Shown here: one piece after another, positions 9,429 to 18,694 of the stretch
Layout of the letters: the number at the start of each line of letters is the position of its first letter
Position numbering within the stretch: position 1 is the first letter of the stretch
Assembly: GCF_029223585.1 (NCBI RefSeq)
Contig: NZ_CP119424.1
Coordinates: forward strand, 434,001 to 498,000
From: Photobacterium sp. DA100
GTDB lineage: Bacteria; Pseudomonadota; Gammaproteobacteria; Enterobacterales; Vibrionaceae
Length of the DNA: 64,000 nucleotides
Direction of reading: 5' to 3'
Position numbers and translations under genes: made by a program
Notes under the pieces: model-generated
Seen by the model: the letters and a program-made list of their open reading frames with translations, nothing else
Told to the model about the DNA's origin: nothing
The model's database searches: none

Positions 9429-9779
9429 GTGATAGAACGTCAAGAAACTGGTCAGCGTATGAGCCGTATTGTTAAGCATAATGGTACAGTTTACCTGTGT
9501 GGCCAGGTGTGTGCGGATGCGACGCAAGGTATTACCGAGCAAACTCAAACTATGCTGGACAAGGTTGAAAAACTTCTGGAACAAGCTGGCAGTGATAAGG
9601 AACACATGCTTTCTGCCACAATTTATATCAAAGATATGAAAGACTTCGCTGCAATGAATGAGGTTTGGGACAACTGGGTTCCTGCGGGCCATGCTCCTGC
9701 CCGAGCATGCGTTGAAGCCAGCATGGCACGTGAAGCGTTGCTGGTAGAAATTTCTGTTGTTGCTGCTGTTAAAGAATAA
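9429..9779 (+). CDS. RidA-family protein, YoaB-like
   Basis: A 116-residue protein of the RidA (YjgF/YER057c) family, which hydrolyses reactive enamine/imine intermediates in the cytoplasm as a trimer. The family signature with the key arginine is seen as [14 protein letters not shown], and [11 protein letters not shown] closes the protein. The pattern VYLCGQV and the [16 protein letters not shown] string resemble the YoaB subgroup. The start is a GTG after AAGAAGG. The arginine that binds the substrate carboxylate is present. It has no operon partner. Confidence 0.88.
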   Translation: MIERQETGQRMSRIVKHNGTVYLCGQVCADATQGITEQTQTMLDKVEKLLEQAGSDKEHMLSATIYIKDMKDFAAMNEVWDNWVPAGHAPARACVEASMAREALLVEISVVAAVKE

Positions 9780-9869
9780 GCGGGTCGTTTTCTTAAGTGG
9801 AAAGCTGAAATGGTCGATGTAATGACTAAGTGACGGGATTTAGCGCAAAGGGTTTTACAAGGAGGGGAT

Positions 9870-10190
9870 ATGACAAAAACATGGTGTAGCGGATGGCCAG
9901 CTCGTTTGAGTGCCATGGGCAAAACGCTGTTTTTTGCAGGGGCGATTTCTCTGTTGTCTGTATTGCTTCTACCTCAGCCAGTAGTGGCTAAAGAGATATC
10001 TGTAAAGCCCCAACCGACACTGAGCCTTGAAGGTACATTCAACACCCAGCGTGTCTGCTTCTATAAAGGCCAGTCCTATTCGCTAGGAGCGGTGATTGCC
10101 ATTGAAGGTGTCTTGCTGGAATGCCAGCCGGAGAAGCACTTCGAAACCAATGGTGCTCTTAAGTGGGTTAGGCTCGAAAAGAAGTCTTAG
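9870..10190 (+). CDS. DUF1496 (YnjH-like) periplasmic protein
   Basis: A 106-residue protein with an N-terminal signal segment (about residues 18-40, hydrophobic, ending PQPVVAKE) and a mature part holding RVCFYKGQSYSLGAVI and a second cysteine in VLLECQ. These match the DUF1496/YnjH family, short periplasmic proteins with two conserved cysteines that probably form a disulfide. Function is unknown. A strong AGGAGGGG ribosome site lies before the ATG. Confidence 0.75.
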   Translation: MTKTWCSGWPARLSAMGKTLFFAGAISLLSVLLLPQPVVAKEISVKPQPTLSLEGTFNTQRVCFYKGQSYSLGAVIAIEGVLLECQPEKHFETNGALKWVRLEKKS

Positions 10191-10215
10191 CCTTGGCTAA
10201 CAGCCCGTAAAAGAA

Positions 10216-10249
10216 AATGCAGCCATACCCGAAGCGGGATGGCTGCATT
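10216..10249 (-). terminator. strong hairpin, terminator for the small minus-strand gene
   Basis: An 11-base-pair perfect stem (AATGCAGCCAT with ATGGCTGCATT) enclosing a second CCCG/CGGG stem. Read on the minus strand it is followed by a T-rich TTTTCTTTT, so it should end transcripts of the gene at 10332-10496. Confidence 0.65.
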
Positions 10250-10331
10250 GTCGTAACAGGGGGAACTGTTACTTGGGTTCTTGCGATAATCGTTCGAGCG
10301 GTATTTGCCACCAAGGGCTAACAGTAAGCTC

Positions 10332-10496
10332 TTAACGAACTAGGCGGCCGGAATCAGGGCCAACTTTACCTGTCCCACCTTCATGGTGAGCGGTCTTCAC
10401 TCCCATTTCCTGCATCAAAAATTCTTTCAATGCGGCAGACTCACGGTCGTTGGTCGGTTTCCAGTTAGAGATCACTCGTGCTTTATTGCTGTTCAT
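10332..10496 (-). CDS. small uncharacterised protein (54 residues)
   Basis: A short open frame on the minus strand starts at the ATG at 10496 behind AAAAGGAAA and ends at TAA. The product begins MNSNKARVISNWKPTNDRE and ends with a glycine-rich tail (HHEGGTGKVGPDSGRLVR). It has no signal peptide or membrane segment. The well-placed ribosome site, the biased codon use and a dedicated terminator downstream at 10216-10249 support a real gene. I do not recognise the family and assign no function. Confidence 0.6.
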   Translation of the reverse strand: MNSNKARVISNWKPTNDRESAALKEFLMQEMGVKTAHHEGGTGKVGPDSGRLVR

Positions 10497-10753
10497 CGAA
10501 TATTTCCTTTTCTATTCATGATATGGGCTAAATATCATGTGCTTAGTGATTCATATTTCTGCTGTTATTTTCATACAAAACGAAATCAATTTCCACTATT
10601 AATTCGTTTTGCGAATGCACCTGATTTAATAATCATTGATAACAGGGAATCGCTCACAAGCATATCTGACCAGTAGGTTGGATATATATGTAATAAATTG
10701 GATTAACTATGTCCTAATTGAATCCATTTATAAATATAGCTGTAAATTGGTAC

Positions 10754-10790
10754 AAAAAAAGCCGATACCACAAAGGAATCGGCTTTTTTT
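10754..10790. terminator. bidirectional terminator
   Basis: A 13-base-pair perfect stem (seven A then GCCGAT, paired with ATCGGC then seven T) around an 11-base loop. It serves the YfcZ-type gene at 10845-11144 on the minus strand. The remaining 10497-10844 stretch is AT-rich upstream sequence without a gene. Confidence 0.85.
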
Positions 10791-10844
10791 GATGCTGAGA
10801 AAATTGTTGTAAAATTACACAATTCTCAGGGGGAGTAAGACCAA

Positions 10845-11144
10845 TTATCGCATCAGCGAACGTGTCTTAAGCTCGAAAATTAATTTTTCTGCGCTGCATT
10901 CAAACTGAATACGTGCGGTTAGCTCAGTACTGTCATCAGTCAGTGGGCTGACTTCATGCTTGTAGTTGGCATTAACTTCCTTAGCTAGCGCAAGGTAGTT
11001 AGCAAGCTCAGCTTCTAATGCGGTTTTGTTACCGCCGAAGATCTTCACTTCTGCAACATCATCGTTTTCTTTGATGATAAAACCCATTTCGGCTGAAACA
11101 CCGCATGCTTCGCAGGTTTGGTATTCTTGGCTTTCGTTTGTCAT
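10845..11144 (-). CDS. YfcZ/YiiS family protein (DUF406)
   Basis: A 99-residue cytoplasmic protein with an N-terminal CEACGVSAEMGFI cysteine pair and the alternating pattern ending CSAEKLIFELKTRSL, which fits the YfcZ/YiiS (DUF406) family. Its role is unknown. It is a single gene with its own terminator at 10754-10790. The two cysteines near the start could bind a metal, but this is a guess. Confidence 0.75.
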   Translation of the reverse strand: MTNESQEYQTCEACGVSAEMGFIIKENDDVAEVKIFGGNKTALEAELANYLALAKEVNANYKHEVSPLTDDSTELTARIQFECSAEKLIFELKTRSLMR

Positions 11145-11239
11145 GGCGTTTACTCTATCTCCATTTATATTATGAGGCTATTTTAAAACTTTGTGATGAA
11201 GATCGCTATGGGGGAATGTTATTTTTCATAATACAAATA

Positions 11240-11273
11240 GTATCTGCCCTTTAAAGCCCTGACGGGCAGATAC
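11240..11273. terminator. hairpin between the RecQ-like and YfcZ-type genes
   Basis: A perfect 10-base-pair inverted repeat (GTATCTGCCC with GGGCAGATAC) around a 14-base loop. It lies 13 bases after the RecQ-like stop on the minus strand. It lacks a clear T run, so it may protect the transcript end rather than terminate it. Confidence 0.5.
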
Positions 11274-11285
11274 TCTTGGGTCGAT

Positions 11286-13211
11286 TTAGGGTAATGCCGG
11301 ATAGAGCTGGTGCACTTGGGTTAACGTCTGCTGGAATGGATATTGCTCCATCTTCCCAAAGCCAGATAGCTGGCGGGCTTTGATGGTGTTATGCAACGGA
11401 CTTGTCATACCGCATAGGAAGCGTGTGATCGCTGCCGCTGAAGGCTGGGTCGGACAAGCTGTGATGAACGGGTCACACCATGCCTTAAGCATATTTTCTG
11501 ACACATCTGCCAATTGGATATCGGATGGCAGCTTGGCGATACGCCCGCGGCAAACAGAGCAATGACCGCACTGCTGTGGTGCTTGATGATCGGCAAAATA
11601 GCTTGCTAACTCGTGGCTGAGGCATTTCTGGCTTTCGAAAAAAGCCAGCATGTTGTCTAGTCTTGCAATCTCGCTCTGCTCTTTGGTCTTGAATAGCTGG
11701 TAGAGGCGAGCCGCTTCCTGGCCGATATCGAAGTGGGGATTTGTCACGCGGAATACCTCGGTCATTTGCTTGCTTTCCAATGACACCCAGCCTTTTTCGC
11801 TGAAGTAGTCGATGGCAGCCACAACCCGTTTGCGTTCTGCTTGGGTAGTTTGCCAGAGAGCATCGAAATCCACCGTATGCCAAGTACGGGCTTTGGGCGA
11901 ACACGCAAAGATATGACTGACGAAGCTCTGCCGCTCACCGTGGAATTGATCGATAATAAACTGCTGATCGACAAGCAATTTAAAGCGGTAATCAGCAAAA
12001 TAGGTATACTGCGGCTCAATGATTCCGGACATTTCCAAGTAAACCAGCAGGGTTTTCAATGGCAGCATGCGGATATTACTTTCTTTGGATAAGCGCAACT
12101 GCACCACTTCCCACTGCGGGGCATGCTGTTGGATTAAACCGAGTACTGTTTCAATCGCCGATTGATCGGGTGTATCACCATAAACGAAATTTTCTAGCAC
12201 ATTCAATCCAGACTTGCTTCCCAAGAGGATGCAGTCGGCATGCTGTCCGTCCCGGCCGGCCCGGCCAATTTCCTGGCTGTAATTCTCTATCGACTTGGGG
12301 AGGTCATAATGAATGACGCGGCGGATGTCTGCTTTATCGATGCCCATACCAAAGGCGATAGTGGCAATAATGCATTGGTGCTTGCCTGCCATGAAATCAG
12401 TTTGGATCTGCTGGCGGCGTTCGCTATCCATCCCGGCATGGTAGGCCTGTGCCATAACCCCTCGATGCTGAAGGGCAGCTGCAAGTTCTTCTGCGGTTTT
12501 TTGTAGCGTCACATAGACAATGCTGGGCAGGCAAGGTTCGCTTGCCAGCACATCGTATAGCGCTGATTGCTTTTCTGCCTCGGGCGTCGGAACGATAGAT
12601 AGATCAAGGTTGGAACGGTAGAAACCGGTGATCACGATATTGCTCGCATCGATACCAAACTTTTGCCCCATATCATTGATCACTGCTGGGGTCGCCGTGG
12701 CGGTCAGCAGGAGTACCTGCGGGATATTCAATAACTGGCGATACTGCGGCAACTTGAGATAATCCGGCCTGAAGTTGTGCCCCCACTCGGAAATACAGTG
12801 GGCTTCATCGACCACTAACAGAGATATTGGTACCTGGGCTATGAAATGGCGGAAGCGTTCGTTGTTAAGGCGCTCGACCGAGATCATAAGGATCTTTATC
12901 GAGCCGGAACGTACCCCTTGCATCACTTGCTGTGTCTCTTCCCAGCTTTGGCTTGAATCAATTGACGCTGCCTGTATGCCTTTGCTGTGCAGGAAGCTGA
13001 TTTGATCTTTCATCAATGCGAGTAACGGCGAAATGACCAACGTCAGGTGAGGAAGTTGCAACGCCGGCAGCTGGTAGCAAAGTGACTTGCCCGAGCCGGT
13101 CGGGAAGATAGCGGCAGCGGACTGGCCAGCAATGACTTTGCCGATCACTTCGTCCTGTCCCGGACGCAGACTATCGAAGCCAAAATACTGTTTAAGGTTA
13201 TTGAGATACAT
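11286..13211 (-). CDS. RecQ-family ATP-dependent DNA helicase
   Basis: A 641-residue superfamily 2 helicase. It has the RecQ order: LRPGQDEVIG (motif 0), PTGSGKS (Walker A, about residue 37), VVDEAHCISEWGHNFRPDY (motif II), LLTATAT, GMGIDKADIRRVIHYDLP and EIGRAGRDGQ. A zinc-binding cysteine group follows (QQCGHCSVCRG, about residue 545). The C-terminus is short and I see no clear HRDC domain. It unwinds forked or damaged DNA in 3'-5' direction. I chose the ATG at 13211 because the motif 0 segment begins just after it, although no strong ribosome site is visible; a start at 13247 or 13265 would add up to 18 residues. It may be a second RecQ paralogue rather than the main one. Confidence 0.88.
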   Translation of the reverse strand: MYLNNLKQYFGFDSLRPGQDEVIGKVIAGQSAAAIFPTGSGKSLCYQLPALQLPHLTLVISPLLALMKDQISFLHSKGIQAASIDSSQSWEETQQVMQGVRSGSIKILMISVERLNNERFRHFIAQVPISLLVVDEAHCISEWGHNFRPDYLKLPQYRQLLNIPQVLLLTATATPAVINDMGQKFGIDASNIVITGFYRSNLDLSIVPTPEAEKQSALYDVLASEPCLPSIVYVTLQKTAEELAAALQHRGVMAQAYHAGMDSERRQQIQTDFMAGKHQCIIATIAFGMGIDKADIRRVIHYDLPKSIENYSQEIGRAGRDGQHADCILLGSKSGLNVLENFVYGDTPDQSAIETVLGLIQQHAPQWEVVQLRLSKESNIRMLPLKTLLVYLEMSGIIEPQYTYFADYRFKLLVDQQFIIDQFHGERQSFVSHIFACSPKARTWHTVDFDALWQTTQAERKRVVAAIDYFSEKGWVSLESKQMTEVFRVTNPHFDIGQEAARLYQLFKTKEQSEIARLDNMLAFFESQKCLSHELASYFADHQAPQQCGHCSVCRGRIAKLPSDIQLADVSENMLKAWCDPFITACPTQPSAAAITRFLCGMTSPLHNTIKARQLSGFGKMEQYPFQQTLTQVHQLYPALP

Positions 13212-13350
13212 GGGTACTATACATTGAGAGGGCAATGGCCTGATCATACCGAAGTATGGAGGCATTGCCCACGGGGATAGGCTGATTGCTAGCTAATTCA
13301 TATTGCCCTGTAGGTTGTGGCGGAGAGTTACACCAATTTGTGAACTGGCT

Positions 13351-14940
13351 CTAATGGTGCTTAAACCTATCTGCAAGCAGGTAAAAGTCATCAACTCGGC
13401 GTTTGAGCCCGGCACTGCTTTGTTCGACTTGGCTAACTGCTTCAAGGTTTTGTTGCGAGGTGTCGGCCAGCGCATGAATGTGCTCACTGGTCTGCTGGGC
13501 ATGGGACTCCTGGCTCTGGGCTGAAGACGACACCTGATCGACCAGTTCGTTGATGGCTTGCATGTTGTTTTCTACCGCGCCGAGTGCTTCAGCCCCTTGC
13601 GTTGCCTGCGCGACACACGCCAGGGTATCGTCGTGGTTATTTTTGATCAGCACTTGCCAGTTTTCGATGGTCGCGAGCATATTGCCGATACTAGCTTGGA
13701 TTTGTTCGGTCGCAGTCTGGGTGCGGGAAGATAGGGCGCGAACTTCATCGGCAACGACCGCAAAGCCACGGCCATGCTCACCTGCCCGTGCCGCTTCTAT
13801 CGCCGCATTGAGAGCAAGCAGGTTCGTTTGGTCGGCAATACCACTGATTTCGGACATCACAGCACTGACGGTTTCGGCCTCGGTACTGAGTTTGTCTGTC
13901 GCGTCCGTGGCTTGGCGGGCCTGTGTAGACAGCGCGTTCAAACTCGATTGGGTCGCATTGAGCTGAGACCGGGTTACCGCGCACTGGTCCCGCGTCAGAT
14001 CCAAGAGTTGGTGGCTCTCGCTGGCATGAACCGAAATGGTTCGGGCGGATTCAGAAATATTATCGATCGCTGTCGCAATATGCTGGATATTCTTGTTTTG
14101 CACGCCGATCGCATCATTAACCCGGCTAGTAGTGGCGCTCAGGTCATCGGCCAAATCATGTAATGGTGCGGCAGAGTCGGTCATTCGACCCAAAACCGTG
14201 CGCATACCAGCAGAAGCCATTTTCAGGTGATAGTCGACAACGGAAAAGTCATCATTTCCTGAAAATATGGCGCGGCTAAGGCTGTCATATTGTGTTTGCA
14301 TCTCTGCAATTTTCGATGGGGTACTGAACAACTCCTGACGAAACCATATACCCAATACCAGCGCCGGAGAAAGGCCCAGCAAGGCATGTGAGCTCATACC
14401 GCCAGAGAACAATGCCGCTGCCGAGGGAAGCGCACAAGCGGCGATGAGCAGCCCGTACTTAACTGAACGAGGCATCGATAAAGAGAACGACTTGCCACTA
14501 CGCTCAGCCTTGAGCAACTGCTCATAGGCTGATTCTGCCGTTTTGACTAACTGGGCGTCAGGCTTAACCCTGACGGATTGGTAACCGACAATTTTGCCAT
14601 CATCGTAAATCGGGGTGATGTATGCATCGACCCAGTAGTAACTCCCTGATTTGGTTCGGTTTTTTACAATTCCCCTCCAGGCTTTTCCGGCTTGGATTTG
14701 CTGCCAGAGATCGGCAAAGGCCACCTTCGGCATATCTTGATGGCGGATGATGTTGTGGTTCTGTCCCAGCAATTCTTGTTCAGAATACCCGGCAACTCGG
14801 CAGAAAGCGGCATTACTGTAGGTGATGACCCCGTTAAGATCTGTGGTGGAAACTAATTGCTCCCCTTCTGCGAATGTCACTTCCTGATTGTGGTTTGGTG
14901 GCTGATGGGTAGCGTTGACTGTTGGTGTTGAGCGCGTCAC
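13351..14940 (-). CDS. Aer-like PAS-containing methyl-accepting chemotaxis protein
   Basis: A 529-residue receptor. A PAS domain at residues about 20-130 ([20 protein letters not shown], then [14 protein letters not shown] and [18 protein letters not shown]) is typical of flavin-binding aerotaxis sensors. A short hydrophobic region at about 155-195 anchors it in the membrane, and the signalling domain has the hairpin tip [21 protein letters not shown] and [17 protein letters not shown]. It should report redox or oxygen state to CheA/CheW. I chose the GTG at 14940, preceded by AAAGGG; the ATG at 15033 has no ribosome site. It is a single gene. The 14941-15406 gap to qmcA holds no gene that I can see. 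Confidence 0.87.
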   Translation of the reverse strand: MTRSTPTVNATHQPPNHNQEVTFAEGEQLVSTTDLNGVITYSNAAFCRVAGYSEQELLGQNHNIIRHQDMPKVAFADLWQQIQAGKAWRGIVKNRTKSGSYYWVDAYITPIYDDGKIVGYQSVRVKPDAQLVKTAESAYEQLLKAERSGKSFSLSMPRSVKYGLLIAACALPSAAALFSGGMSSHALLGLSPALVLGIWFRQELFSTPSKIAEMQTQYDSLSRAIFSGNDDFSVVDYHLKMASAGMRTVLGRMTDSAAPLHDLADDLSATTSRVNDAIGVQNKNIQHIATAIDNISESARTISVHASESHQLLDLTRDQCAVTRSQLNATQSSLNALSTQARQATDATDKLSTEAETVSAVMSEISGIADQTNLLALNAAIEAARAGEHGRGFAVVADEVRALSSRTQTATEQIQASIGNMLATIENWQVLIKNNHDDTLACVAQATQGAEALGAVENNMQAINELVDQVSSSAQSQESHAQQTSEHIHALADTSQQNLEAVSQVEQSSAGLKRRVDDFYLLADRFKHH

Positions 14941-15406
14941 TAGATAACCCTTTGTATGTATATTGTTGTTTTTTATGCAATGAGAGCACACTAATGTGGT
15001 AAATGGAAATATTTTGTCTTTTTTTTGATGCATTCTGTTAACTAAGGTGTGTTGCGCTGTTAATTTGTAATCAAATTAAGGAGTTGCCAAATTTTTGACA
15101 TAATAACGAGATGGGTCATCAATGGCTCAAAGAGTTGTAATTTTAGAGCGGTTGCAATGAACCCGATTGTATAAATTGTATCACTCAAAATTACTATGAC
15201 TAAAACAGCATTTGGCCAGTTGGCACAGCAATGCCAACAACTGCACGGTCAAGTTGGTCGCTTTCGAGTGTGATAACTGCAATTAATGATTTTGCGTCAT
15301 TGTATTGGGCTTTTTTATGATAAATCAGTGCGCTAGGCATTGTATTGGTATGGTTGCATACGCTATTCTGGCTACCAACTGAACGCTGTTTATTAAGGAG
15401 AACGAG

Positions 15407-16351
15407 ATGCCGTACGATACTTTGATCACTGTGGGGGTATTTATCATAGTGGCAATTGTGTTTATTGCTTCTGGAGTCAAAACTGTTCCTCAGGGAAGTG
15501 AGTGGACGGTAGAGCGCTTTGGTCGTTATACCAAAACATTGCGCCCTGGCTTGAACCTCATCGTGCCGTTTATCGATCAAGTTGGAAACAAGATTAATAT
15601 GATGGAGCGCGTGCTGGATATCCCTGCCCAAGAGGTGATTTCACGGGATAATGCCAATGTGACCATTGACGCGGTGTGTTTTGTACAGGTTATTGATGCG
15701 GCCAAGGCGGCTTATGAGGTGACAGATCTCGAGCATGCTATTCGTAATCTTACGCTTACTAATATTCGTACGGTTCTCGGTTCAATGGAGCTTGATGAGA
15801 TGCTCTCTCAGCGTGATACCATCAATAGTCGCTTGCTGAGTATTGTTGACCAAGCGACGAACCCTTGGGGGGTGAAAGTCACCCGTATCGAAATCAAAGA
15901 TGTCCAGCCGCCGGCCGATCTCACTTCGGCCATGAACGCCCAGATGAAAGCAGAGCGTAACAAGCGTGCAGAGGTACTGGAAGCCGAAGGGGTGAGGCAG
16001 GCTGAAATCCTGCGTGCGGAAGGCCACAAGCAATCAGAGATCTTACGAGCTGAAGGTGACAAGCAAGCTGCAATCTTGCAGGCAGAAGCTCGGGAGCGTG
16101 CTGCAGAAGCAGAAGCAAGAGCGACGGCTATGGTTTCCGATGCCATTGCCAAGGGTGATCTGCAGGCTGTGAACTACTTTATTGCTCAGGGGTACACCGA
16201 TGCGCTGAAAACCATCGGCCAAGCCGAAAATGGTAAAATTATAATGCTACCGCTGGAAGCGACAGGCCTTATGGGCTCTATTGCGGGGATCACTGAGATC
16301 CTTAGCCAGACCGGGGGCAAAAAAGAGGGCGAAAAGGGTAAACCGGCATGA
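15407..16351 (+). CDS. qmcA: SPFH/band 7 family protein, QmcA-like
   Basis: A 314-residue protein with one N-terminal membrane segment (about residues 5-25) and an SPFH domain ([19 protein letters not shown], then [10 protein letters not shown]). A charged coiled region at about 180-245 contains three to four repeats of the type AEGxKQxEILRAE. These proteins form large oligomeric cages at the membrane and control membrane-bound proteases such as FtsH. A strong AAGGAG site precedes the ATG. The stop overlaps the next gene, an NfeD-family protein, by four bases (ATGA), the standard pairing for this family. Confidence 0.9.
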   Translation: MPYDTLITVGVFIIVAIVFIASGVKTVPQGSEWTVERFGRYTKTLRPGLNLIVPFIDQVGNKINMMERVLDIPAQEVISRDNANVTIDAVCFVQVIDAAKAAYEVTDLEHAIRNLTLTNIRTVLGSMELDEMLSQRDTINSRLLSIVDQATNPWGVKVTRIEIKDVQPPADLTSAMNAQMKAERNKRAEVLEAEGVRQAEILRAEGHKQSEILRAEGDKQAAILQAEARERAAEAEARATAMVSDAIAKGDLQAVNYFIAQGYTDALKTIGQAENGKIIMLPLEATGLMGSIAGITEILSQTGGKKEGEKGKPA

Positions 16352-16806
16352 TCACGCTACTTGAGCAAATGAATGTGTGGCACTGGTTGGCGCTGGGCCT
16401 AGTGCTGCTGCTGTTGGAATTGTTGGGTACTGCCGGCTATCTGCTGTGGCTTGGGGTATCGGCATTGCTGGTTGGCGTGATTCTCTTCTTTATTCCACTA
16501 GGCTGGGAGATGCAATGGCTGACTTTTGCTGTGTTCTGTTTGTTCACGACCTGGCTGTGGTGGCGCTATCAGCATACGAAAGATAAAGCCGGTGATAAAC
16601 AACGCAGCCTGAACCAGCGCAGCGAACAACTGGTTGGGCAAACTTGCGTGCTTGAGAAAGACTTCCCTATCGGGTCAGGGCGTTTGCAGCTTGGCGATAC
16701 CACGTGGTCGGCCAAATCAGAGTTCAATATACCAGCTGGTACGCTGGTAGAAGTTGTTCGGGTTGAGGGTATTGTGGTTGTTATCAGAGAAAAAGTGAGC
16801 CAGTAA
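16348..16806 (+). CDS. NfeD-family membrane protein, YbbK-like
   Basis: A 152-residue protein with two or three N-terminal membrane segments (about residues 11-75) and a C-terminal OB-fold domain ([19 protein letters not shown], then [14 protein letters not shown]). This is the short NfeD type that partners the QmcA SPFH protein and stabilises it. The gene overlaps qmcA by four bases, so the two are coupled in translation. Confidence 0.88.
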   Translation: MITLLEQMNVWHWLALGLVLLLLELLGTAGYLLWLGVSALLVGVILFFIPLGWEMQWLTFAVFCLFTTWLWWRYQHTKDKAGDKQRSLNQRSEQLVGQTCVLEKDFPIGSGRLQLGDTTWSAKSEFNIPAGTLVEVVRVEGIVVVIREKVSQ

Positions 16807-16918
16807 AAAACCGATATACAGGTTGCGATAACTGTCGATGGCGCACAATGGTAAGTTTATCGGCTCTGTATCGACTATATTGTCTCCGTGCTTAAGGGAA
16901 GTGCTTATAGCATGACTT

Positions 16919-16969
16919 AATAATGCCACTCTTGCTGATTTCCCCAATTCGCAAAGCGGCGGCATTATT
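16919..16969 (+). other. possible structured leader or small RNA segment
   Basis: A nine-base-pair inverted repeat (AATAATGCC with GGCATTATT) around a 33-base interval containing further small hairpins. It lies within the 366-base gap after the NfeD gene and is followed about 50 bases later by a strong terminator at 17016-17043, although no gene ends there. This would fit a short RNA gene. No promoter was identified, so the call is weak. Confidence 0.25.
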
Positions 16970-17015
16970 GAGTGTAATTAACATTAATGAAATGTGTTTG
17001 TTATTTGCTGGAATC

Positions 17016-17043
17016 GCCTCTGCACTCGCAGAGGCTTTTTTTT
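17016..17043 (+). terminator. rho-independent terminator
   Basis: An eight-base-pair perfect GC-rich stem (GCCTCTGC with GCAGAGGC) around a four-base loop and followed by eight T. It is 210 bases after the NfeD stop, so it ends either a long 3' tail or a separate short transcript. Confidence 0.85.
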
Positions 17044-17172
17044 GTTTCCTGTTGTAAACGGATTGTTTCCAAATTGGTGGTGTTGGTGAGTATGTGCAAG
17101 CGATAGAATCCAATGCAACCGATTACGTCGGTGGTATAAACATAACAAGTCAGTCAGATAGAAGAAGATAAA

Positions 17173-18012
17173 ATGAAATTGGAAGCAGTAGATTATAACG
17201 CGCCCGATGCTGCCGAGCGCTTTGTTGAATCCCTTCGAAATACGGGCTTTGGGGTACTGAAGAACCATCCGATCCAGCAGCAGCTGGTTCAGTCGATTTA
17301 TGATAATTGGCATGGCTTTTTCAACACCGAAGAGAAAGAAGCGTTTCGATTCAATGTCGAGACCCAGGACGGTTTTTTCCCAGCCGAAGTCTCTGAAGTT
17401 GCCAAAGGCCACACCAAGAAAGACATCAAAGAATATTTCCATTATTACCCTTGGGGCCAGTGCCCTGACACGCTCAAAGCAGAGCTTCAGCGCTACTACG
17501 AGGAAGCGAACAAACTGGCTAGTCAACTGCTAGGCTGGGTGGAAGCTTACTCTCCAGATGGGGTATCAGAGCGTTACTCTCAGCCACTGTCATCCATGAT
17601 TGATGGTAGCGAGAAAACCTTGCTGCGCGTACTTCATTACCCGCCGTTGAACGGTGACGAAGAGCTCGGTGCGATCCGTGCAGGCGCCCATGAAGATATC
17701 AACCTGCTGACGGTGCTGCCCGCTGCCAACGAGCCTGGCTTGCAGGTGCTGACCAAGGAAGGCGAGTGGCTGGATGTTCCATGCGACTTCGGTAACTTGA
17801 TCATCAATATCGGTGACATGCTGCAAGAAGCTTCTGGTGGCTACTTCCCGTCGACAACCCACCGCGTGATCAACCCAGAAGGTGCCGACAAGACCAAAGC
17901 GCGTATTTCACTGCCGCTATTTTTGCATCCAAAGCCAGAAGTGGTGCTGTCAGAGCGTCATACCGCAAATAGCTACCTGATGGAGCGGCTACGCGAATTG
18001 GGTGTTATTTAA
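17173..18012 (+). CDS. 2-oxoglutarate/Fe(II) oxygenase, isopenicillin N synthase-like family
   Basis: A 279-residue non-haem iron oxygenase. The iron triad is visible as the HED group of AGAHEDINLLTVL (about residue 174) and the His of STTHRVINP (about residue 236), with the 2-oxoglutarate arginine in KARISLPLFLHP. An N-terminal domain of the DIOX_N type precedes it (TGFGVLKNHPI). The family oxidises many small metabolites and the substrate here is unknown. It is a single gene followed by a strong terminator. Confidence 0.85.
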   Translation: MKLEAVDYNAPDAAERFVESLRNTGFGVLKNHPIQQQLVQSIYDNWHGFFNTEEKEAFRFNVETQDGFFPAEVSEVAKGHTKKDIKEYFHYYPWGQCPDTLKAELQRYYEEANKLASQLLGWVEAYSPDGVSERYSQPLSSMIDGSEKTLLRVLHYPPLNGDEELGAIRAGAHEDINLLTVLPAANEPGLQVLTKEGEWLDVPCDFGNLIINIGDMLQEASGGYFPSTTHRVINPEGADKTKARISLPLFLHPKPEVVLSERHTANSYLMERLRELGVI

Positions 18013-18038
18013 TTTAGGTTGTTTACCTATTGTTATTG

Positions 18039-18072
18039 AAAGCCAGCCTTCGGGCTGGCTTTGATTTTTATC
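18039..18072 (+). terminator. rho-independent terminator after the 2OG oxygenase gene
   Basis: A 10-base-pair perfect stem (AAAGCCAGCC with GGCTGGCTTT) capped by the stable TTCG loop, followed by a T-rich tail. Confidence 0.88.
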
Positions 18073-18184
18073 AAACGGCAACAAAACATTCGTCAATCGC
18101 AGTGATGACTAGCATATCTGCAACTACACTTACCAGAGCCTCATAATCTGCTGAAAAAACAAACTAAAGAACAGGTGGTAAGTT

Positions 18185-18643
18185 ATGAAATATTTTACAT
18201 TAGTATTTGGTACCTTATTGGCCATCATGCTGACAGGTTGTGAGCCGCCGGAGCGTGGCAACACAGCTGCATTTACATTGCCTCCGGGCAATGCGGCTCA
18301 TGGTGAAGAATTGTTTATTCACTACCAGTGTTTGAGCTGCCATGTCATGGAAGGTTATGAGCGACCAGAGGTACTAGACGAGTCCGGTGTGAGTGTTGTG
18401 TTGGGAGGCAGAGTTCCAACACTTAAGAAATATCAAGAATTGGTTATTTCGGTGATTAACCCTTCGCACCGCATTGCTCCAGGATATGATCCACAAGTTG
18501 TCACTCGGTCGGGAGAGTCGATTATGCCAAGTTATAACGACGTTATGATGGTTACCGACTTGGTAGATTTAATCACTTTTCTGGAAAGCAAGTATGAACT
18601 CGAGCCTTATGAATATACCCAGTACCGAGGCTTTTATCATTGA
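18185..18643 (+). CDS. cytochrome c-like lipoprotein
   Basis: A 152-residue protein with a lipoprotein signal (lipobox LTGC, Cys 19) and one c-type haem site CLSCH at about residue 56. Candidates for the distal methionine are in ESIMPSYNDV at about residue 118. The C-terminal helix with LVDLITFLE closes a class I cytochrome c fold. It should be exported, lipidated, loaded with haem by the Ccm system and transfer electrons at a membrane surface. The partner is unknown because no oxidase or dehydrogenase genes are near it. Confidence 0.8.
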   Translation: MKYFTLVFGTLLAIMLTGCEPPERGNTAAFTLPPGNAAHGEELFIHYQCLSCHVMEGYERPEVLDESGVSVVLGGRVPTLKKYQELVISVINPSHRIAPGYDPQVVTRSGESIMPSYNDVMMVTDLVDLITFLESKYELEPYEYTQYRGFYH

Positions 18644-18660
18644 GTCCACACGTAACTTAT

Positions 18661-18683
18661 AGCCAACCGACCGGTTGGCTTTT
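18661..18683. terminator. terminator between convergent genes
   Basis: An eight-base-pair stem (AGCCAACC with GGTTGGCT) around four bases, followed by TTTTAATTG. It separates the cytochrome gene from the convergent DUF218 gene. Confidence 0.75.
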
Positions 18684-18694
18684 AATTGTGTTTT

